NCBI GenBank assembly: GCA_026874595.1
Contig: JAPPUL010000088.1
Location: 186,001-250,000 of the forward strand
DNA length: 64,000 nt
DNA from: Sipunculus nudus
Taxonomy: Eukaryota > Annelida > Sipuncula > Golfingiida > Sipunculidae
Direction of reading: 5' to 3'
In this document: positions 44,686 through 52,809 of the stretch, piece after piece
Position numbering within the stretch: position 1 is the stretch's first letter
How the letters are laid out: each line of letters opens with the position of its first letter
Notes under the pieces: model-generated
What the model saw: only the letters and a program-made list of their open reading frames with translations
Databases searched by the model: none
Told to the model about the DNA's origin: nothing
Program-made: the position numbers and the translations under genes

Positions 44686-46449
44686 TTATAGGTCTTCGCC
44701 CATACCCATATGGATATATCCACAAGGGCATACTTCAGCGCATATATGGCATCCTACGCATTTTTCGTAATTGGTATACATCACCTCGCCCATTGGGTTT
44801 TTTTTGAATTTAACTATTGCTTCTTGCGGGCAGTACAACATACATTGGTTACACTCAAAACACAAACCGCAACTCATACATCTATCTGATTCTGATACTG
44901 TTTCTTGCTCGTTTAATGGCTTTAATAATTCATTATAATTGTTTACAACGCTTTCTATCTTTTGGTGATTTCTCTTAACTTGTGGACGCTTTTCAAAATA
45001 GTACGATGATATTTCCTCATAGGGTATTATGTCATCTCGGGTTGTTGTAGGCATCGGTTTTGCGCTTATATAACTATCTATTGCCATAGCGGCATGTCTT
45101 CCGTGTCCTATTGCTGTGGTTAAGAGAGTTAAGGACAATGTATCTCCACCTGTAAATATATCTTCGTGGCCGGGCACTTGATAATATTTGTTTACTGAAA
45201 ACCATGGTCCGCTATTACCATTTTTTACTGTCTCAAGTCCATTTAGGTCAAGTGCTTGGCCTATGGACGATATTAGCATATCTGTTTTTAATACTCGATT
45301 GGTTCCGGCTTTCTCTTTGTATCTGAAGAATGGTATTTTTGAGTTCCATCCTTCTTCTCCTTTTTCTTTAGGTACCATATCCACCACCGCAACTCCTACT
45401 ACTTTTCCGTTTTCTACGACTATTTCTTTGGTTCCTGTTGAGTAAATGAACTGTGCTCCTTCCGATTGTGCTTCGTCAAATTCAAATGGGCTACATGACA
45501 TGGCCTCTCGTGGTACTCCGGATAATAAGCTCACCTTCTTGCTGCCAAGTCTAAGTGCAAGGCGCAGCACATCCATAGCAACATCTCCATCTCCCACTAC
45601 CAATACGTTATCTCCTACCTCAACGCTATTTCTATCAAGTTCAAAGGACTTTAAAAAGTTTATTGCATTAGTGTATCCTTTGGCACCATCTCCTCCAGGC
45701 ACTGGTAGCAAACGACCATTTTGAGCTCCTATTCCCAAAAACACTGCATCATATTCGGCTCGTAGCTCTTCAAGGCTTATATCTTTGCCTATGGTTACAT
45801 TTGTTTTATGGCCTATTCCTAAGTCCAATATTCTTTGGATTTCTGCATGCAATACATCTCGTGGCACACGATATTCTAGTATAGTCCATTGCATCATCCC
45901 CCCCAGTTTGCTGTGCGACTCGTAAATCATGACATCATGTCCCATTAGCTTTAATTGATAAGCGCATGATAAGCCCGCAGGGCCAGAGCCGACTACTGCC
46001 ACTTTCTTACCCGTTGGGGATAGATTGGAAGCTTTTAATTTAAAATTATTCTTTATAGCATAATCGCCTATTGAGTGTTCTACAGCGTTTATACCTATCG
46101 TTTCATCTAAGTCTTTGCGGTTACAAGAAGATTCACAAGGGGCAGGGCATACTCGTCCCATTATGCTTGGGAATGGGTTCACTTCTGTTATTCTGTGGAA
46201 TGCGGCCTCCCATTTGTCGTCATAGCCTTCTACTTTTTCTATTCCTCTTAGAATATTATGATACCCTCTTATATCCTCTCCGGCAGGGCATCCTCCTGTA
46301 CACGGTGGCACTTTCCTTACGTATGTTGGACATTTATGGCTCTGATCACCAAATGCTACCACGCGTTCAAGTCCCGATTCCATTCCATACTCTGGGAATT
46401 TATAATCTAATGCGAAATCTAATATTGGATTCGAATCTGTTTTCTTCAT
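44686..46449 (-). CDS. dsrL: DsrL: NAD(P)H-dependent oxidoreductase for dissimilatory sulfite reductase
   Basis: A 587-residue Fe-S flavoprotein. The N-terminus has a cysteine cluster (PPCTGGCPAGEDIRGY; also CPAPCESSC). An FAD fold follows (VVGSGPAGLSCAYQL, about 154-168), then an NAD(P) site (VLVVGDGDVAMDVLRLALRLG, near 281-301). Two C-terminal ferredoxin-type cluster motifs follow (CMSCGLCFECNQCMLYCP and CVGCHICAEVCPCG). This GltD-like core plus C-terminal ferredoxin is the layout of DsrL, which links NAD(P)H to DsrAB. The ATG has AAGGAGA upstream. It is preceded by dsrAB with a 14-bp hairpin in between. Direction, towards sulfite reduction or sulfur oxidation, cannot be read from the sequence alone. 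Confidence 0.88.
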   Translation of the reverse strand: MKKTDSNPILDFALDYKFPEYGMESGLERVVAFGDQSHKCPTYVRKVPPCTGGCPAGEDIRGYHNILRGIEKVEGYDDKWEAAFHRITEVNPFPSIMGRVCPAPCESSCNRKDLDETIGINAVEHSIGDYAIKNNFKLKASNLSPTGKKVAVVGSGPAGLSCAYQLKLMGHDVMIYESHSKLGGMMQWTILEYRVPRDVLHAEIQRILDLGIGHKTNVTIGKDISLEELRAEYDAVFLGIGAQNGRLLPVPGGDGAKGYTNAINFLKSFELDRNSVEVGDNVLVVGDGDVAMDVLRLALRLGSKKVSLLSGVPREAMSCSPFEFDEAQSEGAQFIYSTGTKEIVVENGKVVGVAVVDMVPKEKGEEGWNSKIPFFRYKEKAGTNRVLKTDMLISSIGQALDLNGLETVKNGNSGPWFSVNKYYQVPGHEDIFTGGDTLSLTLLTTAIGHGRHAAMAIDSYISAKPMPTTTRDDIIPYEEISSYYFEKRPQVKRNHQKIESVVNNYNELLKPLNEQETVSESDRCMSCGLCFECNQCMLYCPQEAIVKFKKNPMGEVMYTNYEKCVGCHICAEVCPCGYIHMGMGEDL

Positions 46450-46571
46450 GTTTTTTAAATCTCCTTTATCTTAAACCCTCACTTTGCTTTAATCTGGCTA
46501 TCTCAAAGGATTTATATCCCATCTCCTCTCACATCCTCTGCCCTTCTCTCACAGCTTTTATAAGACGTATT

Positions 46572-46613
46572 TTCACTATATTATAAATGGATTAGCACAT
46601 ATAATATAGTGAA
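46572..46613. other. Perfect 14-bp inverted repeat between dsrB and dsrL
   Basis: The arm TTCACTATATTATA and its exact complement are separated by 14 nt. The element ends 14 nt beyond the dsrB stop codon. There is no T-run on the dsr strand, so it is not a standard terminator. It may be an RNA stem-loop that protects or trims the dsrAB message, or a protein-binding site. Confidence 0.9.
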
Positions 46614-46626
46614 TGCTTATAATTGC

Positions 46627-47709
46627 TTAAAATCTAAGATGAGCTGATTGGTTGAAGGACGTTCTTGCATGTCTGTAATTATCTATTAGATATTTGTCAA
46701 ACGGTAAGTTTGTCTCTTCAAAGAATCTTTTCCATCCTATACGGTCTATCCATTCTCCGAGGCGTTCCCAAGCTTTTCCACCTTTTTTATATGCCATTAA
46801 TATGTTTTTAACAACTTCGTTTACCTCAGGCCAGCGAGGAGGGTTATTTGGCAATCCGTGAGCAACAAGTTTCATATTTGTTGGTTTGGTTCTGGCGTTA
46901 GCATTTTTGCCTCCGACCCATATTGCAAGTTGAGAATAGTCTGGATGGTTTATTTCCATAGCGGGGCAAGCTCCAAAACACGCACCGCAACATATGCATT
47001 TATCTTCTACAACCATTAGGGATGGTTGACCGTTTACAGTTGTTGGTCTTATTGCGGCTACTGGGCACCTTGCTACTGCTTTAGGCATTTCGCATACTCC
47101 GGCCAAGACTTCATGATTTATTCTTGGTGGTCTTGTGTGTTGTACGACTACTGCAAGGTCGGCTTGTCCGCCGCAGTTTATCTCGCAACAAGAGGTTGAG
47201 AGTCTGACCCGGTTTGGCATTTCTTCTTTTATGAATTCGTCAAAAAGGCCATCCATCATGCTTTTGTTAACGCCTGAGGCATCTGTTGCAGGTATATCGC
47301 AATGTAGCCATCCTTGCGTATGTGCTACCGCAGATACCGAGTTTCCTGTTCCTCCGACTGGATGTCCTTTAAGTTCAAGTTCTCTGATTAGGGCTTCTGC
47401 TCTTTCCCATGTGCGGCACATCATTTCTACGTTATTTCTTATAGTAAAACGCATATATCCATCTGCATATTTATCTGCAAGATCGCACAAGGTTCTTACT
47501 ATATCTACAGTAACTTGTCGTTGTGTTGCTGCTCTTACTGTGAATATCTCAGCACCGGTTTTGGATACGTGCCTAAGGACTCCTGGTCTTGGTCTTTCGT
47601 GATATTGCCATTTTCCATAATTTTCTATTATTACGGGATGCAACATTTCTTTATATGGTTTTGGTCCTGACTCTATTGTCTCCCATGTTCTTTTTGTTTT
47701 ATCTGCCAT
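46627..47709 (-). CDS. dsrB: Dissimilatory sulfite reductase, beta subunit
   Basis: About 360 residues. It has RVRLSTSCCEINCGG with the Cys pair and C-x3-C that bind the siroheme-linked 4Fe-4S cluster, an upstream Cys in TQGWLHCD, and a ferredoxin domain CICCGACFGACPA. It ends with the C-terminal helix region RHARTSFNQSAHLRF. With DsrA it reduces sulfite (or oxidises sulfur compounds in reverse). The longest frame starts at 47721, but GGAGG five nt before the ATG at 47709 makes MADKTKRTWETIESG the better start. It is 26 nt after dsrA (14 nt if the longer frame is used). Confidence 0.95.
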   Translation of the reverse strand: MADKTKRTWETIESGPKPYKEMLHPVIIENYGKWQYHERPRPGVLRHVSKTGAEIFTVRAATQRQVTVDIVRTLCDLADKYADGYMRFTIRNNVEMMCRTWERAEALIRELELKGHPVGGTGNSVSAVAHTQGWLHCDIPATDASGVNKSMMDGLFDEFIKEEMPNRVRLSTSCCEINCGGQADLAVVVQHTRPPRINHEVLAGVCEMPKAVARCPVAAIRPTTVNGQPSLMVVEDKCICCGACFGACPAMEINHPDYSQLAIWVGGKNANARTKPTNMKLVAHGLPNNPPRWPEVNEVVKNILMAYKKGGKAWERLGEWIDRIGWKRFFEETNLPFDKYLIDNYRHARTSFNQSAHLRF

Positions 47710-47735
47710 TATGGCCTCCATATTCGATATTAATA

Positions 47736-48932
47736 CTAATAAGCTGTTTTAAAGAAAGGATTGTCTCTTGGATGAGCTACCATGTCTATATTTGCTTCTA
47801 TTTCCATGTCATCTAAGAATTGTTGGATGCTTACTCTTTCTATTGTCTCTCCGATACGTTCATGGTCAAGCCCATTATCGCACCACCATTCTATGGCTTT
47901 GTCTATGAAATCCATAAACTTTTTACGGTCTTCGTCTGTATCCATTTTCATAAATGGTATTATTACAGATCCTAGCATGTTTCCTACTTTAAGATGTCCT
48001 TTTCCGCCCATAAGGAGGGTAATACCTCTTTCTTTACCAGGTGAAAGAGCCTTTGGCATAACGTTTAGACAATGCATACATTTAACACAGTTTCTATCAT
48101 CTATTTCAAGTTCCTGACCATTTAAGGACATGCATTTTGTAGGGCAGAACATCATTACTTCGTTTACAAACGCATCTGTTCCGTTTTGGTCTATCCAGTT
48201 TTTAAATTCTTCTTGGTTAATCACTATGTCGTCTTTCCACATTCCTATTACTGCAATGTCTGAACGTTGTATTGCGTTCATACAATCATTTGGACAGCCG
48301 GAAAACTTAAATTTAAGCTTGTAGGGTAACTCTGGCCTGTGTACGAAGTCTGTATAGTGTTTTAATACCTGGAAATGAGTTTCTAGTGTGTCGTAACAGG
48401 CTTGTTCGCACCGGGCAGGTCCTACGCATGAGGCTCCTGTTCTAACGCAACCTCCGGCACCGCCAAGGTCCCAACCTAATTTGTTTATCTCATCAAAGCA
48501 TTCTTGGAGATTTGATTCTTCTATTCCTTGTAACTGTAGGTTTCCCGTTTGACCGTGCATAGAGATTAATCCAGACCCGTATTTTTCCCAAATGTCACAT
48601 ACTTCTCTTAGCGATTTTGTGCTGTAGTGTAATCCTGGTGCCGGCTGTACTCGCATTGTGTGGAATTCTTTTGCCTCTGGGAATTTGTCTGATATCATCG
48701 AATAGCGACTTATTATACCAGAACCATAGCCTACTACTCCTACCACTCCGCCCTTCCAGTAACCAAGTCGTGTCTTGTATGAGTATTCTAGCTGATCCAT
48801 AACGCCTCTTACCATCGGCTTTTTTGACTTCTCTGCATAGTCCTTAAACCCCTTTATGAAACTAGGCCAAGGCCCATTCTCAAGCTCATCAATAATTGGC
48901 GTTTTATTTAAAAATTGTCCGTTTTCTGCCAT
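47736..48932 (-). CDS. dsrA: Dissimilatory sulfite reductase, alpha subunit
   Basis: A 398-residue protein with DsrA features. SCVGPARCEQAC holds C169-x5-C175, and SGCPNDC holds C213-x3-C217; these bind the siroheme-coupled cluster. A ferredoxin domain follows (CPTKCMSLNG and CVKCMHCLNVMPKAL). The catalytic siroheme sits in the alpha/beta complex in the cytoplasm. The ATG at 48932 has AGGAG upstream. It is the first gene of dsrA-dsrB-dsrL-orf119. Whether it is the oxidative or reductive type needs a tree. No dsrC, dsrMKJOP or dsrEFH is in the window. Confidence 0.96.
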   Translation of the reverse strand: MAENGQFLNKTPIIDELENGPWPSFIKGFKDYAEKSKKPMVRGVMDQLEYSYKTRLGYWKGGVVGVVGYGSGIISRYSMISDKFPEAKEFHTMRVQPAPGLHYSTKSLREVCDIWEKYGSGLISMHGQTGNLQLQGIEESNLQECFDEINKLGWDLGGAGGCVRTGASCVGPARCEQACYDTLETHFQVLKHYTDFVHRPELPYKLKFKFSGCPNDCMNAIQRSDIAVIGMWKDDIVINQEEFKNWIDQNGTDAFVNEVMMFCPTKCMSLNGQELEIDDRNCVKCMHCLNVMPKALSPGKERGITLLMGGKGHLKVGNMLGSVIIPFMKMDTDEDRKKFMDFIDKAIEWWCDNGLDHERIGETIERVSIQQFLDDMEIEANIDMVAHPRDNPFFKTAY

Positions 48933-49664
48933 AATTACTTATCTCCTAATAAAAATAATATTTATTCTTTGTACACCATGTCTATACTGCCCTTTGCCCT
49001 CTTTTAAGATCTCCACCTTAAACACCTCTCCTTAACCCCTCACTCCCCCTTCTTCTCCCTCTTCTTCTCCCTCTTCTTCTCCCTCTTCTTCTCCCTCTTC
49101 TTCTCCCTCTTCTTCTCCCTCTTCTTCTCCCTCTTCCCCCTCTTCTTCTCCCTCTTCCCCCTCTTCTTCTCCCTCTTCCCCCTCTTCTTCTCCCTCTTCC
49201 CCCTCTTAATCTCCCATTCCTGCGTCCCCTATACAAAAACAGCTTTAGAGTATAAAAGTTCCAAAATCTAACATATTTTTTTCTTTTAACTTTCTTCTTT
49301 TAACTTTCTTTTAACTTTCTTTTAACATCATATATAGAGAGTATTCTAATTGATTATTATATTCCCCAATACTGATTGCCTTTGATTGCCTTTGGTACAG
49401 GATTTAGTGCAAGATAAGAAAGCTATTACTCCAGATTGCAATATAGTATATCTTGTTAGCTAGTAGTTCTTTTTTTATTAATTCTTAATAAAAGATTATC
49501 AGGTAGCTTTTGGAGTAGTGTTTTTGTTAGAAATGATGCGATTCTATAGTAATAGCTTTTTGTTGTAATAGCTTTCATTATGTGTCTTTTTGTTTATTTC
49601 ATTTTGCTATAGCAAAATGGAATAGGTTCAGGGTTTTTATTAAATTAAATAGTCAGGACTTGTG
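48933..49664. other. Long intergenic region upstream of dsrA
   Basis: About 730 bp. Nearest dsrA is a purine/pyrimidine tract (49043-49207). Then come short repeats of TTTTAACTTTCTT (about 49288-49326) and AT-rich DNA. The dsr promoter must be here or within the tract, but I cannot place it. No gene was accepted, although a 72-codon Arg/Gly frame runs through the tract. Confidence 0.7.
49043..49207. repeat. Purine-rich tandem repeat in the dsrA leader region
   Basis: The plus strand is an unbroken pyrimidine run of CCCTCTTCTTCT units (12 bp), changing to alternating CCCTCTTCTTCT and CCCTCTTCC near 49130. On the dsr-sense strand this reads AGAAGAAGAGGG, a pure A/G tract of about 165 nt that ends about 110 nt before the dsrA start. 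Such tracts can form triple-helix (H-DNA) structures. Confidence 0.95.
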
Positions 49665-50681
49665 TTAAGACATGTTAACTACAACCCGTCCTTTTAATTT
49701 CCCCTTTTTCATTTTGTCTAAGATATTGTTTATATTCTCAAGTTTATCCGCCGTGACATGAGAACTTATCTTGTTATTAGAAGTTGCAAAATCAATTGCC
49801 TCCTGTAAGTCGCTCCTTGTACCTACTATCGAACCCCTTATAGTTATCCCATTTAGAATAGTATAAAAGATAGACATAGACATTTTACCAGGAGGGAGGC
49901 CGTTCATAGCTATAGTGCCACCTCTTCTAACGCTATTAAATGCTTGCTCTACAGATGATTCTGATACGGCTGTAACAACAGCTCCGTGAGCACCGCCAAT
50001 TTCCTTTTTTAAAACTTCGCCTGGGTCTTCTTCTTTAGCATTTACAACTATAGATGCACCGGATTCTTTTGCAAGGTCAAGTTTGTCTTTAGCAATATCA
50101 ACTGCTGCGACGTTTCGACCCATAGCCTTTGCATATTGAATAGCTAAATGTCCAAGTCCGCCAACCCCAAAAACACTAACCCATTCGCCCGGTTTGGTGT
50201 CAGTTTGTTTAAGACTCTTATAAACAGTAACGCCGGCACAAAGAATAGGAGCGATTTTAAGGAAGTTAACATCTTTTGGTAACTTGCCAACATAGTTTGG
50301 ATCAGCTATAACATACTCTGCATAGCCGCCGTCTACAAAGTAACCTGCATTTAGTTGCTTTAGACAAAGCGTTTCACGCCCAGTATAGCAATATTCACAA
50401 TTACCGCATGCTGTATATAACCATGGTACGCCAATTGCATCACCCTCTTTTACGTTTTAACGTCTTTGCCAGCAGCAACGACATATCCCACACCCTCATG
50501 TCCTGGGATAAGCGGGAGTTTTGGTTTTATAGGCCAATCGCCTTCGGCGGCATGTAGGTCAGTATGGCAAACTCCACTTGCTAGCGTCTTCATTAAAACC
50601 TCATTTGACTTTAACTGTCTTACGGGAACCTCTTCTATAAGATAGAGGTTTTCCGAATTCTCTGACTACAGCAGCTTTCAT
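49665..50681 (-). pseudogene. Zinc alcohol dehydrogenase broken by two frameshifts
   Basis: The intact parts, read across frames from ATG 50681, give [14 protein letters not shown], then [47 protein letters not shown], and FGVGGLGHLAIQYAKAMG. The C-terminal 152 codons (49665-50123 region) remain open. One extra base lies near 50636-50645, and one base is missing near 50452-50461, where a TAA appears. All catalytic zinc ligands are still encoded, so the damage is recent or a sequencing error. The family is AdhP-like NAD-dependent alcohol dehydrogenase. Confidence 0.85.
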
Positions 50682-50843
50682 TTTTTTGGTAACATATTTT
50701 TTCTCCTTAACTTATTAGTATAAAGGTAAATATATTGAATTGTATAATCCATTTAATTAGATATATATTTTATTTTTAATTATATTTTATTAATTTAATT
50801 TTTATTTGGGGTTTTCTATTTTTTTTGTTGCTATATTGAATTT

Positions 50844-51419
50844 ATGGATAAAAGAAGATGTTCTTGGGTATTGGATGACCCTTTGTATATAAGATATCAT
50901 GATATGGAGTGGGGGAGAGCGGTTTTTGATGATTTGAAGTTATTTGAATATCTTGTTTTGGATTCTTTACAGGCTGGTCTTAGTTGGAAGATAATACTTG
51001 ATAAACGAGAGGATTTGAGAAAAGCTTTTGACTTTTTCACTCCGGGCAAGATAGTACAATATGATGAGGCGAAAGTAGAGTTGCTTATGGGTGATAGGGG
51101 GATAATACGAAATCGTCTTAAGATAGAAGCTACTATTACTAATGCTAAGGTGTTTTTTGAGGTTGTTGGTGAATATGGCTCTTTTAACAAATATATTTGG
51201 TCTTTTGTAGGAGGGCGTCCGATTATAAATTCATGGCGGGATTTAGAGAGTATACCAACGAAAACAAAAGAATCTATCAAGATGAGTAATGACATGAAGA
51301 AAAGAGGCTTTAGGTTTGTGGGTCCGACTTGTTGTTATGCATTTATGCAGGCTGTGGGGCTGGTTTTTGATCATACAACGGACTGTTTCTTGTATGATGA
51401 GCTTCAGGGGAGAATATGA
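50844..51419 (+). CDS. tag: DNA-3-methyladenine glycosylase I
   Basis: A 191-residue protein matching Tag: RRCSWVLDDPLYIRYHDMEWG at the start, then LFEYLVLDSLQAGLSWKIILDKRE, IIRNRLKIEATITNA, and GFRFVGPTCCYAFMQAVGLVFDH. It removes 3-methyladenine from alkylated DNA. The family's zinc ligands are covered by C6, the H19 area and C-terminal His/Cys residues. It stands alone, following a T-rich gap. Confidence 0.93.
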   Translation: MDKRRCSWVLDDPLYIRYHDMEWGRAVFDDLKLFEYLVLDSLQAGLSWKIILDKREDLRKAFDFFTPGKIVQYDEAKVELLMGDRGIIRNRLKIEATITNAKVFFEVVGEYGSFNKYIWSFVGGRPIINSWRDLESIPTKTKESIKMSNDMKKRGFRFVGPTCCYAFMQAVGLVFDHTTDCFLYDELQGRI

Positions 51420-51669
51420 GCCGCTCATTGTATCGGATTTACACACTATTGTCATAATGACACTAAAATAACACGCTAAAAAATTCAATATCTTATATAA
51501 ATATCTACTTGCAAAAAACAATATAAGCCTAAACATAGTTATAGATGGTCTTTTGATGTTGCATAAGATATTTTACAGATTGGTTGGCACGCATCTTGAT
51601 GTTAAAGTATGTATAGAAAGTAAAAACCTAAAAGTTGAATACAAACAAGGAAAAGGAGGTTTGGAAACA

Positions 51670-52083
51670 ATGTTAAACATGCTAAGAGAAATTGATAGGT
51701 TCGAAAGGGAGCTTTTGGAACCATTTTTACATTTTGGTTTTGGGAGTAGGGGGTCATTTTCAAATACGAAGAGTGATGTTGTAAGCGATGAGACAGGCTA
51801 TAGCGTTTATAGTGCAATACCTGGCATCGATATTAAAGATGTAGATATAGTGTACTATGGTGGGATATTACGAATAGAGGGAAATCGCAAGGCGGTAGTT
51901 GAAGATGATTCTGGTTGGACTTTAGTTCAGAGTGAGATTGAGGAAGGTCGTTTTAAGAGGGAGTTTAGGTTTAGTGAGACGATAGACCAAGAAGGTATAA
52001 ACGCAAGTTATAGTGAAGGGATTTTAAAGGTTTACTTGCCAAAGGCAAAGAAAAGCCAGCCAATAAAGATAGAGGCAAACTAA
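51670..52083 (+). CDS. hsp20: Small heat-shock protein (Hsp20 family)
   Basis: An alpha-crystallin-domain protein. I start it at ATG 51670 (about 137 residues, MLNMLREIDRFERELLEPF) because AAGGAGG lies at a good distance. The open frame extends 39 codons further upstream (to 51553) without family resemblance. The crystallin domain shows ETGYSVYSAIPGIDIKDVDIVYYGGILRIEGNR and a closing GILKVYLPK motif, then an IKI tail for oligomer contact. It binds unfolded proteins. It is 52 nt before a second Hsp20 gene. Confidence 0.9.
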   Translation: MLNMLREIDRFERELLEPFLHFGFGSRGSFSNTKSDVVSDETGYSVYSAIPGIDIKDVDIVYYGGILRIEGNRKAVVEDDSGWTLVQSEIEEGRFKREFRFSETIDQEGINASYSEGILKVYLPKAKKSQPIKIEAN

Positions 52084-52135
52084 ACATGAAAATGGATAGA
52101 ACAAAAATAATAAAACAAAAAAAGGAGTAATAAAA

Positions 52136-52522
52136 ATGAGTATCCTAAAAACAAGAGAAAAAGATAAAGAAGTAGGAAGAAATAAAGAAGTAGGAAGAGA
52201 GAATATACCACTTGATGAATACGTACCAAATACAGATGTATTTGAAAGTGATAAATCCTATCTTGTGATATCAGATTTACCTGGGGTATCGAAGGAGGGG
52301 CTTGAGATAAAGTTAGATGGAGATATCTTAAGTATCGAAGGAGAGGTTGATGAAAAGCATAAGGGACATTATGCAAGGATATATAAGAGGAGATTTCAAG
52401 TAAATCCTGAGTCAATAGATAGTGAGGGTGTTAGGGCAAATATATCTCAAGGGCTTTTGAAAGTTACGTTACCAAAGTCTTTGCAGGCAAAGGCAAAGCA
52501 GATAACAATAAATGCAGATTAG
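52136..52522 (+). CDS. hsp20: Small heat-shock protein (Hsp20 family), second copy
   Basis: A 128-residue protein with a basic start containing KEVGRNKEVGREN. The crystallin domain follows (PNTDVFESDKSYLVISDLPGVSKEGLEIKLDGDILSIEGEV, RFQVNPESIDSEGVRANISQGLLKVTLPK) and a C-terminal ITI motif. AAGGAG precedes the ATG. It forms a heat-shock pair with the gene before it; htpG follows after a terminator. The two copies are quite divergent and probably form mixed oligomers. Confidence 0.92.
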   Translation: MSILKTREKDKEVGRNKEVGRENIPLDEYVPNTDVFESDKSYLVISDLPGVSKEGLEIKLDGDILSIEGEVDEKHKGHYARIYKRRFQVNPESIDSEGVRANISQGLLKVTLPKSLQAKAKQITINAD

Positions 52523-52568
52523 GTTCTTTTTAAAAGATAAAAGAGAAAGGGATTAGACTATAGAAAGG

Positions 52569-52632
52569 AGTCGGGTCTTTAAATGTCTTGTTAAATTTAA
52601 TGATAAGCAAAAGAGGCCCGACTTTTTTTTTA
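52569..52632 (+). terminator. Rho-independent terminator after the Hsp20 pair
   Basis: The arms AGTCGGGTCTT and AAGAGGCCCGACT pair (one G-U), with a long AT-rich loop, followed by a T-run of about eight. It ends the Hsp20 transcript before htpG. Confidence 0.85.
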
Positions 52633-52809
52633 TATAAGTAAGCTAGCCGTTAATAATCATGCTTTTTATTATTCTATAAAAAGCCTAACAAAAAAGCATA
52701 ACAAAAAGATCAATAAAGAAAGCACTAAATCAAAGGCTATGGTATTTATTTAAAAAAGCTATTTAAAAGCAAAATAATATATTGTTATAAGCGGAGGAAA
52801 AGTAAAAAA

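Noticed and set aside
49018-49236. 72-codon Arg/Gly frame across the dsr leader repeat
   Set aside because: It is the necessary translation of an AGAAGAAGAGGG tandem array. There is no domain or independent support, so I treat it as repeat DNA.
51553-51669. Longer N-terminus for the first Hsp20 protein
   Set aside because: AAGGAGG directly before ATG 51670 and normal Hsp20 length favour the shorter start.
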